Shown: piece after piece, positions 8,030-17,708 of the stretch
Numbering within the stretch: the first letter of the stretch is position 1
Layout of the letters: every line of letters begins with the position of its first letter
NCBI GenBank assembly: GCA_022842935.1
Contig: JALHOP010000002.1
Coordinates: 558,001-622,000, forward strand
Direction: 5' to 3'
Origin: Myxococcota bacterium
Lineage (GTDB): Bacteria > Myxococcota > XYA12-FULL-58-9 > JALHOP01
DNA length: 64,000 bases
The notes under the pieces: model-generated
The model's database searches: none
Seen by the model: only the letters and a program-made list of their open reading frames with translations
Told to the model about the DNA's origin: nothing
Position numbers and translations under genes: made by a program

Positions 8030-11000
8030 GTGCCCGCCTTGCTGCGATATCTTGGCGTTCTCGTTCTCGGTGCTTCATTCGTGGTCGCGGCAGGTTGCGG
8101 AGACAAAGACGACGACCTCATCAGTGAGCTGACTGTCAACGGCGTGAACCTCACCACAGCCGAAGACACCCCGATCTCGGCGAGCCTATCAGCCTCTGGT
8201 CAACTTGGCCGTCTACGCGTCAGCGTCGGGCAGGGTCCGGCGCACGGTACGCTCGTGCTCAGCAACTCGGCTTTCACGTACACGCCAAACCCCAACTACG
8301 TCGGAGCGGACAGCGCCGTCGTCACGGTCAGCGACGATGAAAAGTCGGTGACGGCAACGGTCGCGGTGACCATCACGCCGGTGAACGATCCCCCAAGCCT
8401 CCTGGGGACGGCCCTCATCGTCGACGAAGACAGCTCTATCGTATTGACGGCAGCCAACATCGCGACGGACATCGACGATACCGCAAGCCAGCTCACCGTC
8501 ACCGTCGCGAGTGGAAACGGCTATCTCGTCAGCGGTAACGAGGTTTCTCCTCTTCCAAACCTCGCGGGCACCCTCAGCGTGAACGTCACGGTCGCTGACG
8601 GCGAGGCGCAGGTCCGCGGCACCGTCACCCTCGCGGTCACGGCAATCAACGATGCCCCCGACGCGAGAGTTCCCGCGCCCCAAAACACGTCGCTCGATAC
8701 GCCCTTCACCTTCGCGGGCGCGGCGACCGTCAGCATCGACGATGTCGATGCCGCCACGATGGGCATCGAGCTAAGCGCCGACAACGGCACCGTCAGCCTA
8801 TCGACCACCGCTGGCCTCACCTTCTCGGTTGGCGATGGGTCCGGTGACGCGTCGATGACCTTCAGCGGCACCTTCGCGGCGGTGAACGCAGCGCTCGCCG
8901 GCATGGTCGTGACCCCGACTGCGGGGTTCGATGAGCTCATCACGTTGACCATCATCGCGGACGACCAGGGCTCGAGCGGTAGCGGTGGTCCGCTCACCGA
9001 CACCGAGGAGTTCGTTCTGGCTGTTGCGGGCGCCGACGTACCCCCTTCGAATACCATCCCCGACGTCGTGACCATCGACGAAGATGGCGTCTTCACGTTC
9101 CAGGGTGGAGATCTGGTCGCGGTGGCTGACTCCAATGCGCCCGGCGGCGCGACAGTCGTGGTCGAGCTTGCGGCAACCCTGGGTGTCCTCACGCTGAGCA
9201 GCACCGCCGGTCTTACCTTCACGCTCGGCGACGGCAGCGACGACACGGCCATCACCTTCAGCGGTACATTTGCCAACGCCAACACCGCCTTGGCGGGAAT
9301 GACCTACCGACCCAACGCAAACTACGCCGGAGCCGCAACGCTGACGATGACGACGACGAGCAACGGGCTCGCCGACACGGACGCCTGCGCCATCACGGTC
9401 TCCGCCGTAAACGACGCGCCGGCGATCACCGGCCCCGCGTCGGCTATCAACGTCGCGGTGGCGACCGTGGTTGGCTTCACCGACGCGAACGCCATCACGC
9501 TGACCGACATCGATGCGGGTACGGCGAACCTCGAGCTTACTGTCACGAGCTCGGTGGGTACGTTCGGCTTCGTAAGCACGCCCTCCTTTGCCGTCGACGA
9601 CGCCACCCTCGGCGAGCTCGTGCTCACCGGCACTCTCGCGCAGTTCGCGGTCGATCTCGATCTGTTGCAGTGGGATCCAGGCGCGTTCAGCGGTAGCACG
9701 GCGTTGACGTTCGTCATCAACGACCAAGGCGCAACTGGCACGGGCGGTGCCCTTACCGACGCTGTCGTCGTCAACATCAACGTCGCCGCGCCGTCATTGG
9801 TCGCTAACGCGGACAGCTACAACGTGCAGGGCAATGTCCCGCGCGTCGTCGCGGCACCAGGCGTCCTCGTCAACGATACTCCCGTCGATGCAACCGTGAC
9901 CACGACCACGACCACGTCGACGCTTGGAGGTCAGGTGACGATGTCCGCAAACGGCGGGTTTACCTACGTTCCGCCGACTGGCGAAGGTGCGCGCCAGACC
10001 GACTTCGATGGTGGCGGCATCGGCGGTCTCGCCGATAGCTTCACGTACGCAATCACGAGTCCAGCGGGCGGCACCGCGACGGGTACCGTAAATCTCCGTA
10101 TCTTCCGCGTCATCTGGTTCGTGGACAAAGACAACGCTGGCTCGACGCAAGACGGAACCTTCACCGCCCCCTTCGACACCATCGAAGAGGCGGTCACTGC
10201 GGCGCAGGGCTCACACTACGGTACGTATATTTACGTGTATCGAGCCGCCACAGCGTACACACCCCCCGAGATGACCTTGCCTCCTGGCACCTCGGTATTG
10301 AGCAGCAGTGTGGACTTCGATCTCCAGGACGGCAGCGAACCGCCGCTCGAGGGTGAGTCGATCCTCGACGGCTACGCTTCGGACTCGACCTTGCTCGCGG
10401 CCGGTGGACGGCCCGAGATCATTCCCGCTGGCGCCACCGCGTTTCGACTCGGCGATACGAGCCGTATCAGTGGCTTCGACTTTTCTCCCGGAGCGCTCAC
10501 GACGGGTCCGGCGATCGCTGCCATCGCCGGCAACAGCGGCGTCATCGACAACTGCACGGTTGATGGCTTTGCGACCGGTATCACCGTGGTTGACACGACG
10601 ACTGACGGCTTCGAGCTCAATAACGTTCGCGTCACTGATGCAACGGACGCAGTGCTGGTACAGACCGCGCGTGCTTCTGGCATCACCATCGTCTCGTCGC
10701 TCTTCGAGCGGGTCGAACGAGGTCTCGTCGTCGAGGCATCGGCAGGCCTGGACGATAACGGCCACGTAAGCCTTTTCCTCATCAGTGTCGACGTGAGCGA
10801 CGCCAGCGTGGATGCCGTGGACATCACCATCGATACGGGTAACGCCGCTGTCCTTGGCTCGACCCTACGCATCCTCGGGTCATCGTTCATCAACGGCGGC
10901 GCCTCTGGGACCGACGCCATCAAGGTCGCCGCGACAGGCGATGAGCTCGCACTCGAGCTCAATGACATCGCGATCGGCGGCTACGATCACGGACTCACCC

Positions 11001-11395
11001 TCGACATCGGCGATGCGCAGGTCAACGCGCTCCTAAACGACGTCGACCTCGTTTCTGGCGCGTTTGCGAACGGCGGCTACGAGGTGACAGGCACCGCCGC
11101 CGGTCGCCTCGATCTGACGGTGCAAGGACTGAACGGGTCGGTGACGGGCGCGAACGGCATCGCCATTGCTTCGAATCAACTGAACGTCTGCCTCGACCTC
11201 ACGACGAGCACGGTGGGCGCGGGAACCGCAGGGCTCGCCGTAAGCCAAACGGCCGCGGCGTTCGAGCTCGAGGGCTACACGAGCGGCGACGTGGCGGACT
11301 ACTTCGTCGGACGCTTTACCGGAAGTGTAGTGGCGACGGGCATCTTCAGCGCTCCGACCGGTGGCGCCTGCGCGGAACCGCCATTCCAGAACTAG
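8030..11395 (+). CDS. Giant Ig/cadherin-repeat plus beta-helix lipoprotein (copy 1)
   Basis: 1121 aa. The GTG at 8030 is preferred because it gives a lipoprotein signal (LGASFVVAAGC, then GDKDDD) and leaves a 115-bp divergent promoter region; the open frame continues upstream to 7913 over the neighbour's start. Four to six tandem cadherin/Ig-like modules end in PVNDPP or AINDAP linkers (residues ~30-660). After IFRVIWFVDKDNAGSTQDGTF..PFDTIEEAV comes a C-terminal region with the short hydrophobic repeat pattern of right-handed parallel beta-helices, ending in an EGYTSGDVADYF segment. It is anchored, probably in the outer membrane, and adhesin-like. The next gene is a close paralog in tandem. 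Confidence 0.8.
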   Translation: MPALLRYLGVLVLGASFVVAAGCGDKDDDLISELTVNGVNLTTAEDTPISASLSASGQLGRLRVSVGQGPAHGTLVLSNSAFTYTPNPNYVGADSAVVTVSDDEKSVTATVAVTITPVNDPPSLLGTALIVDEDSSIVLTAANIATDIDDTASQLTVTVASGNGYLVSGNEVSPLPNLAGTLSVNVTVADGEAQVRGTVTLAVTAINDAPDARVPAPQNTSLDTPFTFAGAATVSIDDVDAATMGIELSADNGTVSLSTTAGLTFSVGDGSGDASMTFSGTFAAVNAALAGMVVTPTAGFDELITLTIIADDQGSSGSGGPLTDTEEFVLAVAGADVPPSNTIPDVVTIDEDGVFTFQGGDLVAVADSNAPGGATVVVELAATLGVLTLSSTAGLTFTLGDGSDDTAITFSGTFANANTALAGMTYRPNANYAGAATLTMTTTSNGLADTDACAITVSAVNDAPAITGPASAINVAVATVVGFTDANAITLTDIDAGTANLELTVTSSVGTFGFVSTPSFAVDDATLGELVLTGTLAQFAVDLDLLQWDPGAFSGSTALTFVINDQGATGTGGALTDAVVVNINVAAPSLVANADSYNVQGNVPRVVAAPGVLVNDTPVDATVTTTTTTSTLGGQVTMSANGGFTYVPPTGEGARQTDFDGGGIGGLADSFTYAITSPAGGTATGTVNLRIFRVIWFVDKDNAGSTQDGTFTAPFDTIEEAVTAAQGSHYGTYIYVYRAATAYTPPEMTLPPGTSVLSSSVDFDLQDGSEPPLEGESILDGYASDSTLLAAGGRPEIIPAGATAFRLGDTSRISGFDFSPGALTTGPAIAAIAGNSGVIDNCTVDGFATGITVVDTTTDGFELNNVRVTDATDAVLVQTARASGITIVSSLFERVERGLVVEASAGLDDNGHVSLFLISVDVSDASVDAVDITIDTGNAAVLGSTLRILGSSFINGGASGTDAIKVAATGDELALELNDIAIGGYDHGLTLDIGDAQVNALLNDVDLVSGAFANGGYEVTGTAAGRLDLTVQGLNGSVTGANGIAIASNQLNVCLDLTTSTVGAGTAGLAVSQTAAAFELEGYTSGDVADYFVGRFTGSVVATGIFSAPTGGACAEPPFQN

Positions 11396-11438
11396 CGAGC
11401 GATCTAGGCGCACGAACCAAAACGTGTATGGTGTCTGG

Positions 11439-14400
11439 GTGCGCTCTCTTCGCGTCCTCTTCCTTTGGGCTTGCTCCGCCATCGCGGCAGGTTGCGGTGA
11501 CAAAGACGACGACCTCGTCAGCAAGCTTATCGCCAATGACCTATCTCTCACGACGGCCGAAGACACACCGGTCTCGGGGAGCATCTCAGCGTCCGGCCAG
11601 GTCGGCCGGCTCCGAGTCGTCGTCGAACGAGGCCCTTCTCACGGAACACTGACGCTCTCGGAGACGGCGTTCACCTACACGCCGGCCCTGAACTACGCTG
11701 GAGCGGACAGCGTCACCGTCATTGTCAGCGATGACAAGCGAAGCTCGAGGGCGACGGTGGACATCACCATCACCCCGGTGAACGACCCACCGGTCACGAC
11801 CGGTCTTGCGGCCTTCACCGTCGAAGAGGACGGCTCTGTACCACTCACCCCCGCCGCGCTCGGAGTGACAGACGTCGATGACTTTCCATCGAGCCTGTCT
11901 GTCAGTATCCCGAGCAGCGCCGCGTATCGCGTCGACGGCAGCGAGCTCATCCCGCATCCGAACTTCTATGGCGAGTTGCAGCTCTCGGTCACCGTCTCGG
12001 ACGGCAGCGACCAAGTCGGCGTCTTGGTGACCATCAATGTCACCCCCGTCAACGACGCTCCCAACGTCGTCGTCCCCGAGCCCCAGGTCACTGACGAGGG
12101 CGTTCCCTTCACGTTCACCGGCGATGCGGTCGTGAACGTGAGTGATGTCGACGCGGGCTCCTCTCCGCTCGTCATCGAGCTTGCCGCGAGCAACGGAGCA
12201 ATCACCCTCTCTGGCGTAAGTGGTCTTACATTCACCCAAGGCGACGGGACGGCGGACGCCGCGATGCGCTTCAGCGGGTCGACGTCCGCCACCAACGCGG
12301 CGCTCGCTGGCATGATCGTCACGCCACCTGCGGACTTCAATGGACTCATCGACCTCACACTCACGGCGAGTGATCAGGGCGCGTTTGGGAGCGGCCCAGT
12401 CGGGACCGACAGCGAAAGCTTCACGCTGGGCGTGAACGCGGTCGACACGCCGCCGTTCAACCATCTCCCCGATACACGTAACGTCAACGAGGACGAAACG
12501 CTTGCGTTCACGGCTGCTAACACCGTTTCCGTCGCTGATCGCGATGGTCCGGATGCGACGACCGTTGCGCTGCAGGTAACGAACGGAACCTTGACGCTGG
12601 GCGTATCGAGCGGTGTGACCTTCACCATTGGTGATGGCAACGCGGACGCGGTCATGGAGCTCAGCGGACCGCTTGCGGCCATCAACGCGGCGCTTGCGAC
12701 CCTGACGTTTCGCCCGAACGAGAACTACAACGGCGAGGCCACGCTCACCGTCACGTCGACGGTCAACGGCTTGTCGGATACCGACGACTGCACAATTACG
12801 GTCGCCGCGCGTAACGACGCCCCTCTCCTCACAGGTCCGACCACGATAAACCTCGACCCGTTAGGCATCGTCACCTTCGAAGGCGCGCTTCTGTACGCTG
12901 TTGCAGACGTCGACGCAGGGGACGCGCAGCTCGAGCTTACGATCAGCGCGACGACCGGTGCGTTTCAGGTCAGCGGGATAACCGCGTACCTGGTGAGCTT
13001 CCCGAGCGCGAACACCATTGTACTAACAGGTCGTCTTGCCGACTTCGCCGCCGACCTCGACCTTTTGCAGTGGGATCCGCAAGCGCCTTCGCTCAGCACT
13101 CCGGTGACTGTCACGCTCACGCTCGCCGATGGCGGCGCAAGCGGCGCCGGCGGTCCCCTCAGCGACACGCACACGACGACCATCATCGATGGGCTACCAA
13201 CGTTCGCCATTGCGGACAGCTTTCAAGCGCAAGGCAACGTCCGTCGCACTATTGCCGCGCCGGGCGTGCTCGCCAACGACTCACCCGCGGGCGACATCAC
13301 CATCGTCGACTTCGATGCCGTGTCGACGCTCGGGGGTACGGTCAGCGTCGCAGCGGATGGCGCGTTCACCTACGATCCACCCCTTGGCGTCGGCGCCAGG
13401 GAGCCGGCGGGTGTCGACGACACCTTCACGTATACGATCGCAAACGGCGGCGGTGAAACCGCGGTCGGCACGGTCACCATGAAGATCCTGCGCGTCTTCT
13501 GGTTCGTCGACAAAGACGGCGCCTCGACGACACAAGACGGTTCACAGCTTGCGCCATTCGACACCATCGAAGAGGCCGTGCTGGCCGCGACGAGCAGTTC
13601 GCCAGGCTCGACGATCTGGGTACGCAACGCCGCGACACCTTACGATGTCGAGATTACCGTACCGGCGGACACCATCTTGCGCGGTAGCCGCGTCGACTTC
13701 CCCCTGCAGACTGGGCAGGTGCTACTCGGAACCGGCAAACCCGTGCTGCGTAACAGCGCGACGATTCCGGTACGCATCGCGGCGAACGGCCAGGTGACCG
13801 GGTTCGACTTCGTGCCTGGCACCCTTCACGCGGGGCCAGCAATCGCGGTCGACAACGTCGCGAACGGCCTCATCGACCACGTGACCATCGATGGCTTCGA
13901 TACGGCAATCCGCTACCTCAACAACACCGATGTGCCGAGCGTGAACAACGTCGAGATCCGCAACGCGGCGACCCGCGCAATTCAACTGACCACCGACCGG
14001 TTCACGACGATAGCCATCTTCGACTCCGGGTTCGAAGACGTCGGCAACGGCATCGAGGTCATCTCGACGCCCGGGGTGAACGACGCAGGTCACTTGCTCT
14101 TGCGTGTCTTCAGCGTGGAAGCCCTGCGAGTTGATGGGAGCTTCCTTACGTTCCAGAGCACGTCGTCGAGCGCCGCAGTCAACCAGCTCCGCGTCGACAA
14201 CCTCGATATCCAGAATCCGCTTGTCTCGGCTGTCTCCGGTGGGGCCGCCATTGCGGTCAACGTCAGCGGCGGCGGACTGAACTTCGAAATCACCAACACC
14301 ACCATCAACGGTGACTTCGCCCGCGGTGTCGACATGCAGGCCGCGACCAACCCCGCGACACGCGTCAACGGCCGCGTCTCGCAGCTCACGATCAATGGCG

Positions 14401-14735
14401 GCGGCGCCGCGATGAGTGGGGGCGGTGTCGTCATTGGGAGCGTCGCCGCCAGTGGTCAACTCGACATCACGATGGACAACTCGACCGTCTCCGGGACGAC
14501 GGGTCGCGGCATGACGTTCGCGAGCAACGGCGTCAATGCGTGCCTAGACCTTTCGACCAGCAGCTTCGGCGGCGACGACCGCTTCGAGCTCGCGCAGGGC
14601 CCCACCCCGCTGGCGCTCGAGGGCTACACGAGCGGCGCGGTCGAGGCGTACTTTACTCCTCGCGGCGTGACCGAAGCGATCGATGAGAGTGGGGTCTTCA
14701 CTGGGGGGGCGTGTCGAGAGCCGCCAGTCTTCTGA
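11439..14735 (+). CDS. Giant Ig/cadherin-repeat plus beta-helix lipoprotein (copy 2)
   Basis: 1098 aa. GTG 11439 yields MRSLRVLFLWACSAIAAGC followed by GDKDDD, aligning exactly with copy 1 upstream; this alignment fixes both starts. Domain order is the same: ND-type linkers (PVNDPP, PVNDAP, ARNDAP), a FWFVDKDGASTTQDGS junction, beta-helix repeats and the terminal EGYTSGAVEAYF. Only 43 bp separates it from copy 1, so they probably form an operon or arose by tandem duplication. The two differ throughout, so the duplication is not recent. Likely a surface adhesin; ligand unknown. Confidence 0.8.
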   Translation: MRSLRVLFLWACSAIAAGCGDKDDDLVSKLIANDLSLTTAEDTPVSGSISASGQVGRLRVVVERGPSHGTLTLSETAFTYTPALNYAGADSVTVIVSDDKRSSRATVDITITPVNDPPVTTGLAAFTVEEDGSVPLTPAALGVTDVDDFPSSLSVSIPSSAAYRVDGSELIPHPNFYGELQLSVTVSDGSDQVGVLVTINVTPVNDAPNVVVPEPQVTDEGVPFTFTGDAVVNVSDVDAGSSPLVIELAASNGAITLSGVSGLTFTQGDGTADAAMRFSGSTSATNAALAGMIVTPPADFNGLIDLTLTASDQGAFGSGPVGTDSESFTLGVNAVDTPPFNHLPDTRNVNEDETLAFTAANTVSVADRDGPDATTVALQVTNGTLTLGVSSGVTFTIGDGNADAVMELSGPLAAINAALATLTFRPNENYNGEATLTVTSTVNGLSDTDDCTITVAARNDAPLLTGPTTINLDPLGIVTFEGALLYAVADVDAGDAQLELTISATTGAFQVSGITAYLVSFPSANTIVLTGRLADFAADLDLLQWDPQAPSLSTPVTVTLTLADGGASGAGGPLSDTHTTTIIDGLPTFAIADSFQAQGNVRRTIAAPGVLANDSPAGDITIVDFDAVSTLGGTVSVAADGAFTYDPPLGVGAREPAGVDDTFTYTIANGGGETAVGTVTMKILRVFWFVDKDGASTTQDGSQLAPFDTIEEAVLAATSSSPGSTIWVRNAATPYDVEITVPADTILRGSRVDFPLQTGQVLLGTGKPVLRNSATIPVRIAANGQVTGFDFVPGTLHAGPAIAVDNVANGLIDHVTIDGFDTAIRYLNNTDVPSVNNVEIRNAATRAIQLTTDRFTTIAIFDSGFEDVGNGIEVISTPGVNDAGHLLLRVFSVEALRVDGSFLTFQSTSSSAAVNQLRVDNLDIQNPLVSAVSGGAAIAVNVSGGGLNFEITNTTINGDFARGVDMQAATNPATRVNGRVSQLTINGGGAAMSGGGVVIGSVAASGQLDITMDNSTVSGTTGRGMTFASNGVNACLDLSTSSFGGDDRFELAQGPTPLALEGYTSGAVEAYFTPRGVTEAIDESGVFTGGACREPPVF

Positions 14736-14762
14736 GAGGGTCAACGACAAGCGTCGTCGAGC

Positions 14763-14792
14763 TTGACGAACCCTAGCCGTGTTGCGTAGATG
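14763..14792 (+). promoter_or_regulatory. Sigma-70-type promoter of tRNA-Phe
   Basis: TTGACG (14763-14768), an 18-bp spacer and TAGATG (14787-14792) lie 16 bp before the tRNA 5' end. The -35 box is good and the -10 box fair. Confidence 0.5.
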
Positions 14793-14807
14793 CGTCGCCG
14801 CAAGGAC

Positions 14808-14883
<76 letters not shown>

Positions 14884-14954
14884 TCCGATTCCGCAATCAC
14901 ATCGCTGTCCTTGTCGCCGCTCGCACTCGAAGTAACTGGAGCGTTGCGTCGCTC

Positions 14955-14974
14955 TGACAGCAGTTTTGACAGCA
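14955..14974 (+). repeat. Left integrase arm-type site pair
   Basis: Two TGACAGCA octamers at 14955 and 14967, period 12, about 70-90 bp inside attL. The same pair, spacing and orientation recur inside attR at 27381-27400. Probable arm-type binding sites for the integrase. Confidence 0.6.
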
Positions 14975-15025
14975 AGCCCAGTCCAAACGATCGTCAGCGA
15001 GTCCATCGGGCGTGCGAGTTGCGCC

Positions 15026-15586
15026 GTGCATACCGACCACGAGATCTTCGAAGAGCTTTGGCAAGAATTCGCTCGCGTCGATACGCTGCGCCTCGTCTTC
15101 AAGGGACTGTACGCCGACGACACTGTCGAAGGCCTGAATCGCCATGCCTCATGGCTCTTCAGCGAAATTCAGCGTGCTCTCGGCGACACCTTGCTCATGC
15201 AGATCGCACGCATGGCCGACCCAGACTCGAACGCATTGACCTTCCGCAAGTTGTTTAATCGACTATGCGTGCCGGCCGGTCCGCAGCGCGCCAAAGTCGA
15301 ACAGCAGCTCAGAGACCTCGACGATGCCTGCGAGCCGATCCGAACCCACCGAGACAAGCGAATCGCTCACAACGAAGTGAAGGTGGCGCTGAAATCGCGT
15401 GAACTTCCTACGCTGCTAAATCAGGACATCACGCGCGCATTGAAGGCGATGCAGCCACTGATCGACTCGTTCAATGAGCTTTTGGGCGCCACCAAGAGTT
15501 CGTCGATCGAAGTGCGAAGCGCAGTTGTCGAACAGGCAGAAAGAGTTGCTCGGCACTTCAACGAGCTGGCGTCACTGCCTCGCTGA
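15026..15586 (+). CDS. AbiU2-like HEPN-domain protein
   Basis: 186 aa from GTG 15026; the open frame reaches back to a TTG at 14966 that would overlap the arm-type repeats, so the internal start is preferred but not certain. An all-helical protein with HEIFEELWQEF near the start and HRDKRIAHNE at residues ~108-117. The latter contains R-x5-H, the catalytic motif of HEPN ribonucleases, in the arrangement seen in AbiU2-type abortive-infection proteins. It is the first cargo gene of the integrated element. Inferred role: RNA cleavage in anti-phage defence or toxin activity. No obvious antitoxin partner lies adjacent. Confidence 0.65.
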   Translation: MHTDHEIFEELWQEFARVDTLRLVFKGLYADDTVEGLNRHASWLFSEIQRALGDTLLMQIARMADPDSNALTFRKLFNRLCVPAGPQRAKVEQQLRDLDDACEPIRTHRDKRIAHNEVKVALKSRELPTLLNQDITRALKAMQPLIDSFNELLGATKSSSIEVRSAVVEQAERVARHFNELASLPR

Positions 15587-15989
15587 TAAATCGCCCCTGG
15601 CGCGGACCGTGTGCGCACAGTGGCCCACGAAATTGCGCAGCCCGTGACATCGGACCTGCGCGCCTTGGACGCGGCCGTCACGTCGCTCGCCCGCTGAGCA
15701 CCACTTCGCTCACCGGTTGATAGCCCGCCCCAAGTTCCGGAGGCGCGCCAGCAGCCGGCGTGACGCCGCGACTTCGCACAGTGCGCCACCTCGAGCTCGC
15801 GGCGGCGCGACGGATGGCAGCGCGAGCGGTGGCCCGTCACCACCTCGAGCATGGACCCGGAGCCCACTGTCCGCGCGGCGGCCCCCGCAGCTTGGGGCGG
15901 GCGGTCGCTCACTCGCGGCCCGGCGCGCTGCATGCGACTTCGCTAAAGCGAGCACAGCAGATGCATGCAGCGTGACGGGCACTTTGCGT
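15587..15989. other. 403-bp stretch without a supported gene
   Basis: Very GC-rich. Overlapping ORFs on both strands have Arg/Ser/Pro-rich composition typical of shadow frames. It contains a 12-bp inverted repeat (GCCCGCCCCAAG near 15723 and its complement near 15892) and the structured hairpin at 15926-15972. Confidence 0.5.
15926..15972. terminator. Nested inverted repeat after an exported-protein gene
   Basis: A perfect 10-bp outer stem (CGCTGCATGC / GCATGCAGCG) encloses a second hairpin TCGCT-AA-AGCGA. It lies 18 bp past the stop of the minus-strand gene ending at 15990. No T-run follows, so it may be a terminator, an mRNA-stabilising structure or a cruciform. Confidence 0.35.
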
Positions 15990-16415
15990 TCAATCTTCGA
16001 CCAGCAGGGGTTCGAGATACATCCCTGAACTTCCTTCGACCAGCATCCAAGTCGCGCCCGTATTCACGTTCATCAGGTAGGTGCTCCGCATCGCGATACC
16101 CGAGGAGAAGAGCTGGTAGTTGACCGTTCCAGGTCTCACCTTGTCGAGCGGGTGCGAGCCTCGGCGGATCGACGACCAGCCTGAAACGCCCTCTCGGTTT
16201 GTAAATCGAACCATCTGGTAAACATCGCCTGCAAAGCGGTCGACCTTCCAAGTGCCTTTGACGGCGATGCTGGATTGGACAATCTCGAATCGGGCATCAC
16301 TCGGCACAGTCGTCGAAACATGGACAACCGCTGGTTCGCTCTGGGCACGCACGCTCGAGGCAGCCAAGCACACCAACGAAAAGATTGTCGCACAACCGAC
16401 TATGGCAGCGCTCAT
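15990..16415 (-). CDS. Small exported protein, unknown function
   Basis: 141 aa. ATG 16415 gives MSAAIVGCATIFSLVCLAASSVRAQ, a Sec signal peptide with an A-x-A-type cleavage site (VRA-Q); a TTG at 16451 adds 12 basic residues and is a weaker start. The mature part is ~115 residues of predicted beta strands (VVHVSTTVPSDARFEIVQSS, TWKVDRFAGDVYQMV) with no cysteines. No family recognised. It is part of the element cargo, divergent from the kinase gene, which suggests shared control. Confidence 0.65.
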   Translation of the reverse strand: MSAAIVGCATIFSLVCLAASSVRAQSEPAVVHVSTTVPSDARFEIVQSSIAVKGTWKVDRFAGDVYQMVRFTNREGVSGWSSIRRGSHPLDKVRPGTVNYQLFSSGIAMRSTYLMNVNTGATWMLVEGSSGMYLEPLLVED

Positions 16416-16583
16416 GCGCCTAATTTTAGACCGCCAAATCAGTGGAGACAAACGAATGACCTCTTCCGGGACAACACCTCGGACTTCGCTTTCACGGACA
16501 CGCGGTCATCTGCGCGAGTAGTCACATCCGGGGTGACGCGACATGGCTCTTGGTGAAGGCCCGATAACAGGTACACTCTGGCG

Positions 16584-17708
16584 GTGGACGGCGCATCCTC
16601 GAGCTTCAATCTGCAATCAGCGATCATGCGATTGCGCGCCGACGTTCGGGCGTTCGCCGCGGGTCCGAGCCGGGCGACTCCGCCGGCCCGCCTCGGCGAC
16701 TTCGCTCTTCATGAGCTCATCGGGCGCGGAGCGATGGGCGACGTCTATGCCGCCACCGACCTCGTTCGTGAGCGCTCATGCGCGCTCAAGGTCGTCTCGG
16801 CTCTTACAGGCGTCCAAGAAGAGCGATTCCGCCGCGAGGCAACTCTTGCAAGCCGCCTCAATCACGAAGGCATCGCGCGCGTGTACGCGAGCGGGCAAGC
16901 CAATGGCTTTGCTTTCATCGCGTCGGAGTTTGTCGACGGCGTTCCTCTTTCTAAGATTGTAGAGCACGCAGGGGATGTGGATGCTGAGCTGCCAGGAGAT
17001 GCTTGGTTCGATCGTTGCTTCGACGCGATTGCAGTCGGCCATCGCGGCCATCGGGCTCCGCTTCCGTCGTCAGTCGCACTCCACATTGGACGTCAGATTG
17101 CGCGCGCACTCGCGCACGCTCATGCCCGTGAAGTCGTGCATCGCGACATCAAGCCAGCCAACGTGATGGTGTCCGATCACGGTGTCGTGACGCTCGTCGA
17201 CTTTGGAATCGCTCGCGACCTCGCAAGGTGGAGCCCGCGCCTGACAGCGCACGGCATATTCGTCGGCACGACGGACTACGCCGCGCCAGAGCAGCTGGCG
17301 GGCAGCCATGACGCGATCGGCCCGTGGACAGACGTGTTTTCTTGGGGCGTCACGATGTTCGAGCTGCTCACACGGCAGTTGCCGTGGCCGCCCATGGACC
17401 ACGCGAGGGAGACCGCTACCAGGGTCACCGACTCCCTAAAGGAGCTCAACCCGCTGGTCCCTCTGCGCCTTGACGCCATCGTGATGCGTGCTCTTGCGCT
17501 GCCACCAGAACAGCGATTCCGCGATGCTGGACACCTCAGCCAAGCACTCAACAGAGGAGCTTCTAGACGCATCACCGCATCGCAACGACAGCTTCCGCCG
17601 ACCATGCACAAGGTGGCTAGCGTCGCGGCTGGGATTGCGATCACCGGCGGGGTTATCCTGGGTCTCCTGCTCGTGCTCTTCCTCGCGATGTTCGTCGCAT
17701 CGAACTGA
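16584..17708 (+). CDS. Eukaryotic-like Ser/Thr protein kinase with C-terminal TM
   Basis: 374 aa from GTG 16584. The full kinase fold is present: glycine loop GRGAMGDVYAA (~47), catalytic Lys in CALKVVS, HRDIKPANVM (~186) with catalytic Asp and Asn, DFGIARD (~206), and an APEQ activation-segment motif. An insertion of ~35 residues sits before helix E (residues ~125-160). One transmembrane helix at ~345-368 ends the protein with almost nothing outside, so it is tail-anchored and lacks a sensor domain. The gene converges on the sigma-factor gene with no gap between the stops. Kinase-ECF pairs are known where phosphorylation activates the sigma factor; that link here is inference. Confidence 0.9.
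   Translation: MDGASSSFNLQSAIMRLRADVRAFAAGPSRATPPARLGDFALHELIGRGAMGDVYAATDLVRERSCALKVVSALTGVQEERFRREATLASRLNHEGIARVYASGQANGFAFIASEFVDGVPLSKIVEHAGDVDAELPGDAWFDRCFDAIAVGHRGHRAPLPSSVALHIGRQIARALAHAHAREVVHRDIKPANVMVSDHGVVTLVDFGIARDLARWSPRLTAHGIFVGTTDYAAPEQLAGSHDAIGPWTDVFSWGVTMFELLTRQLPWPPMDHARETATRVTDSLKELNPLVPLRLDAIVMRALALPPEQRFRDAGHLSQALNRGASRRITASQRQLPPTMHKVASVAAGIAITGGVILGLLLVLFLAMFVASN

Noticed and set aside
15717-16028. Plus-strand frame in the element's non-coding gap
   Set aside because: Arg/Ser/Pro-rich, no Shine-Dalgarno, crosses the end of the opposing exported-protein gene.
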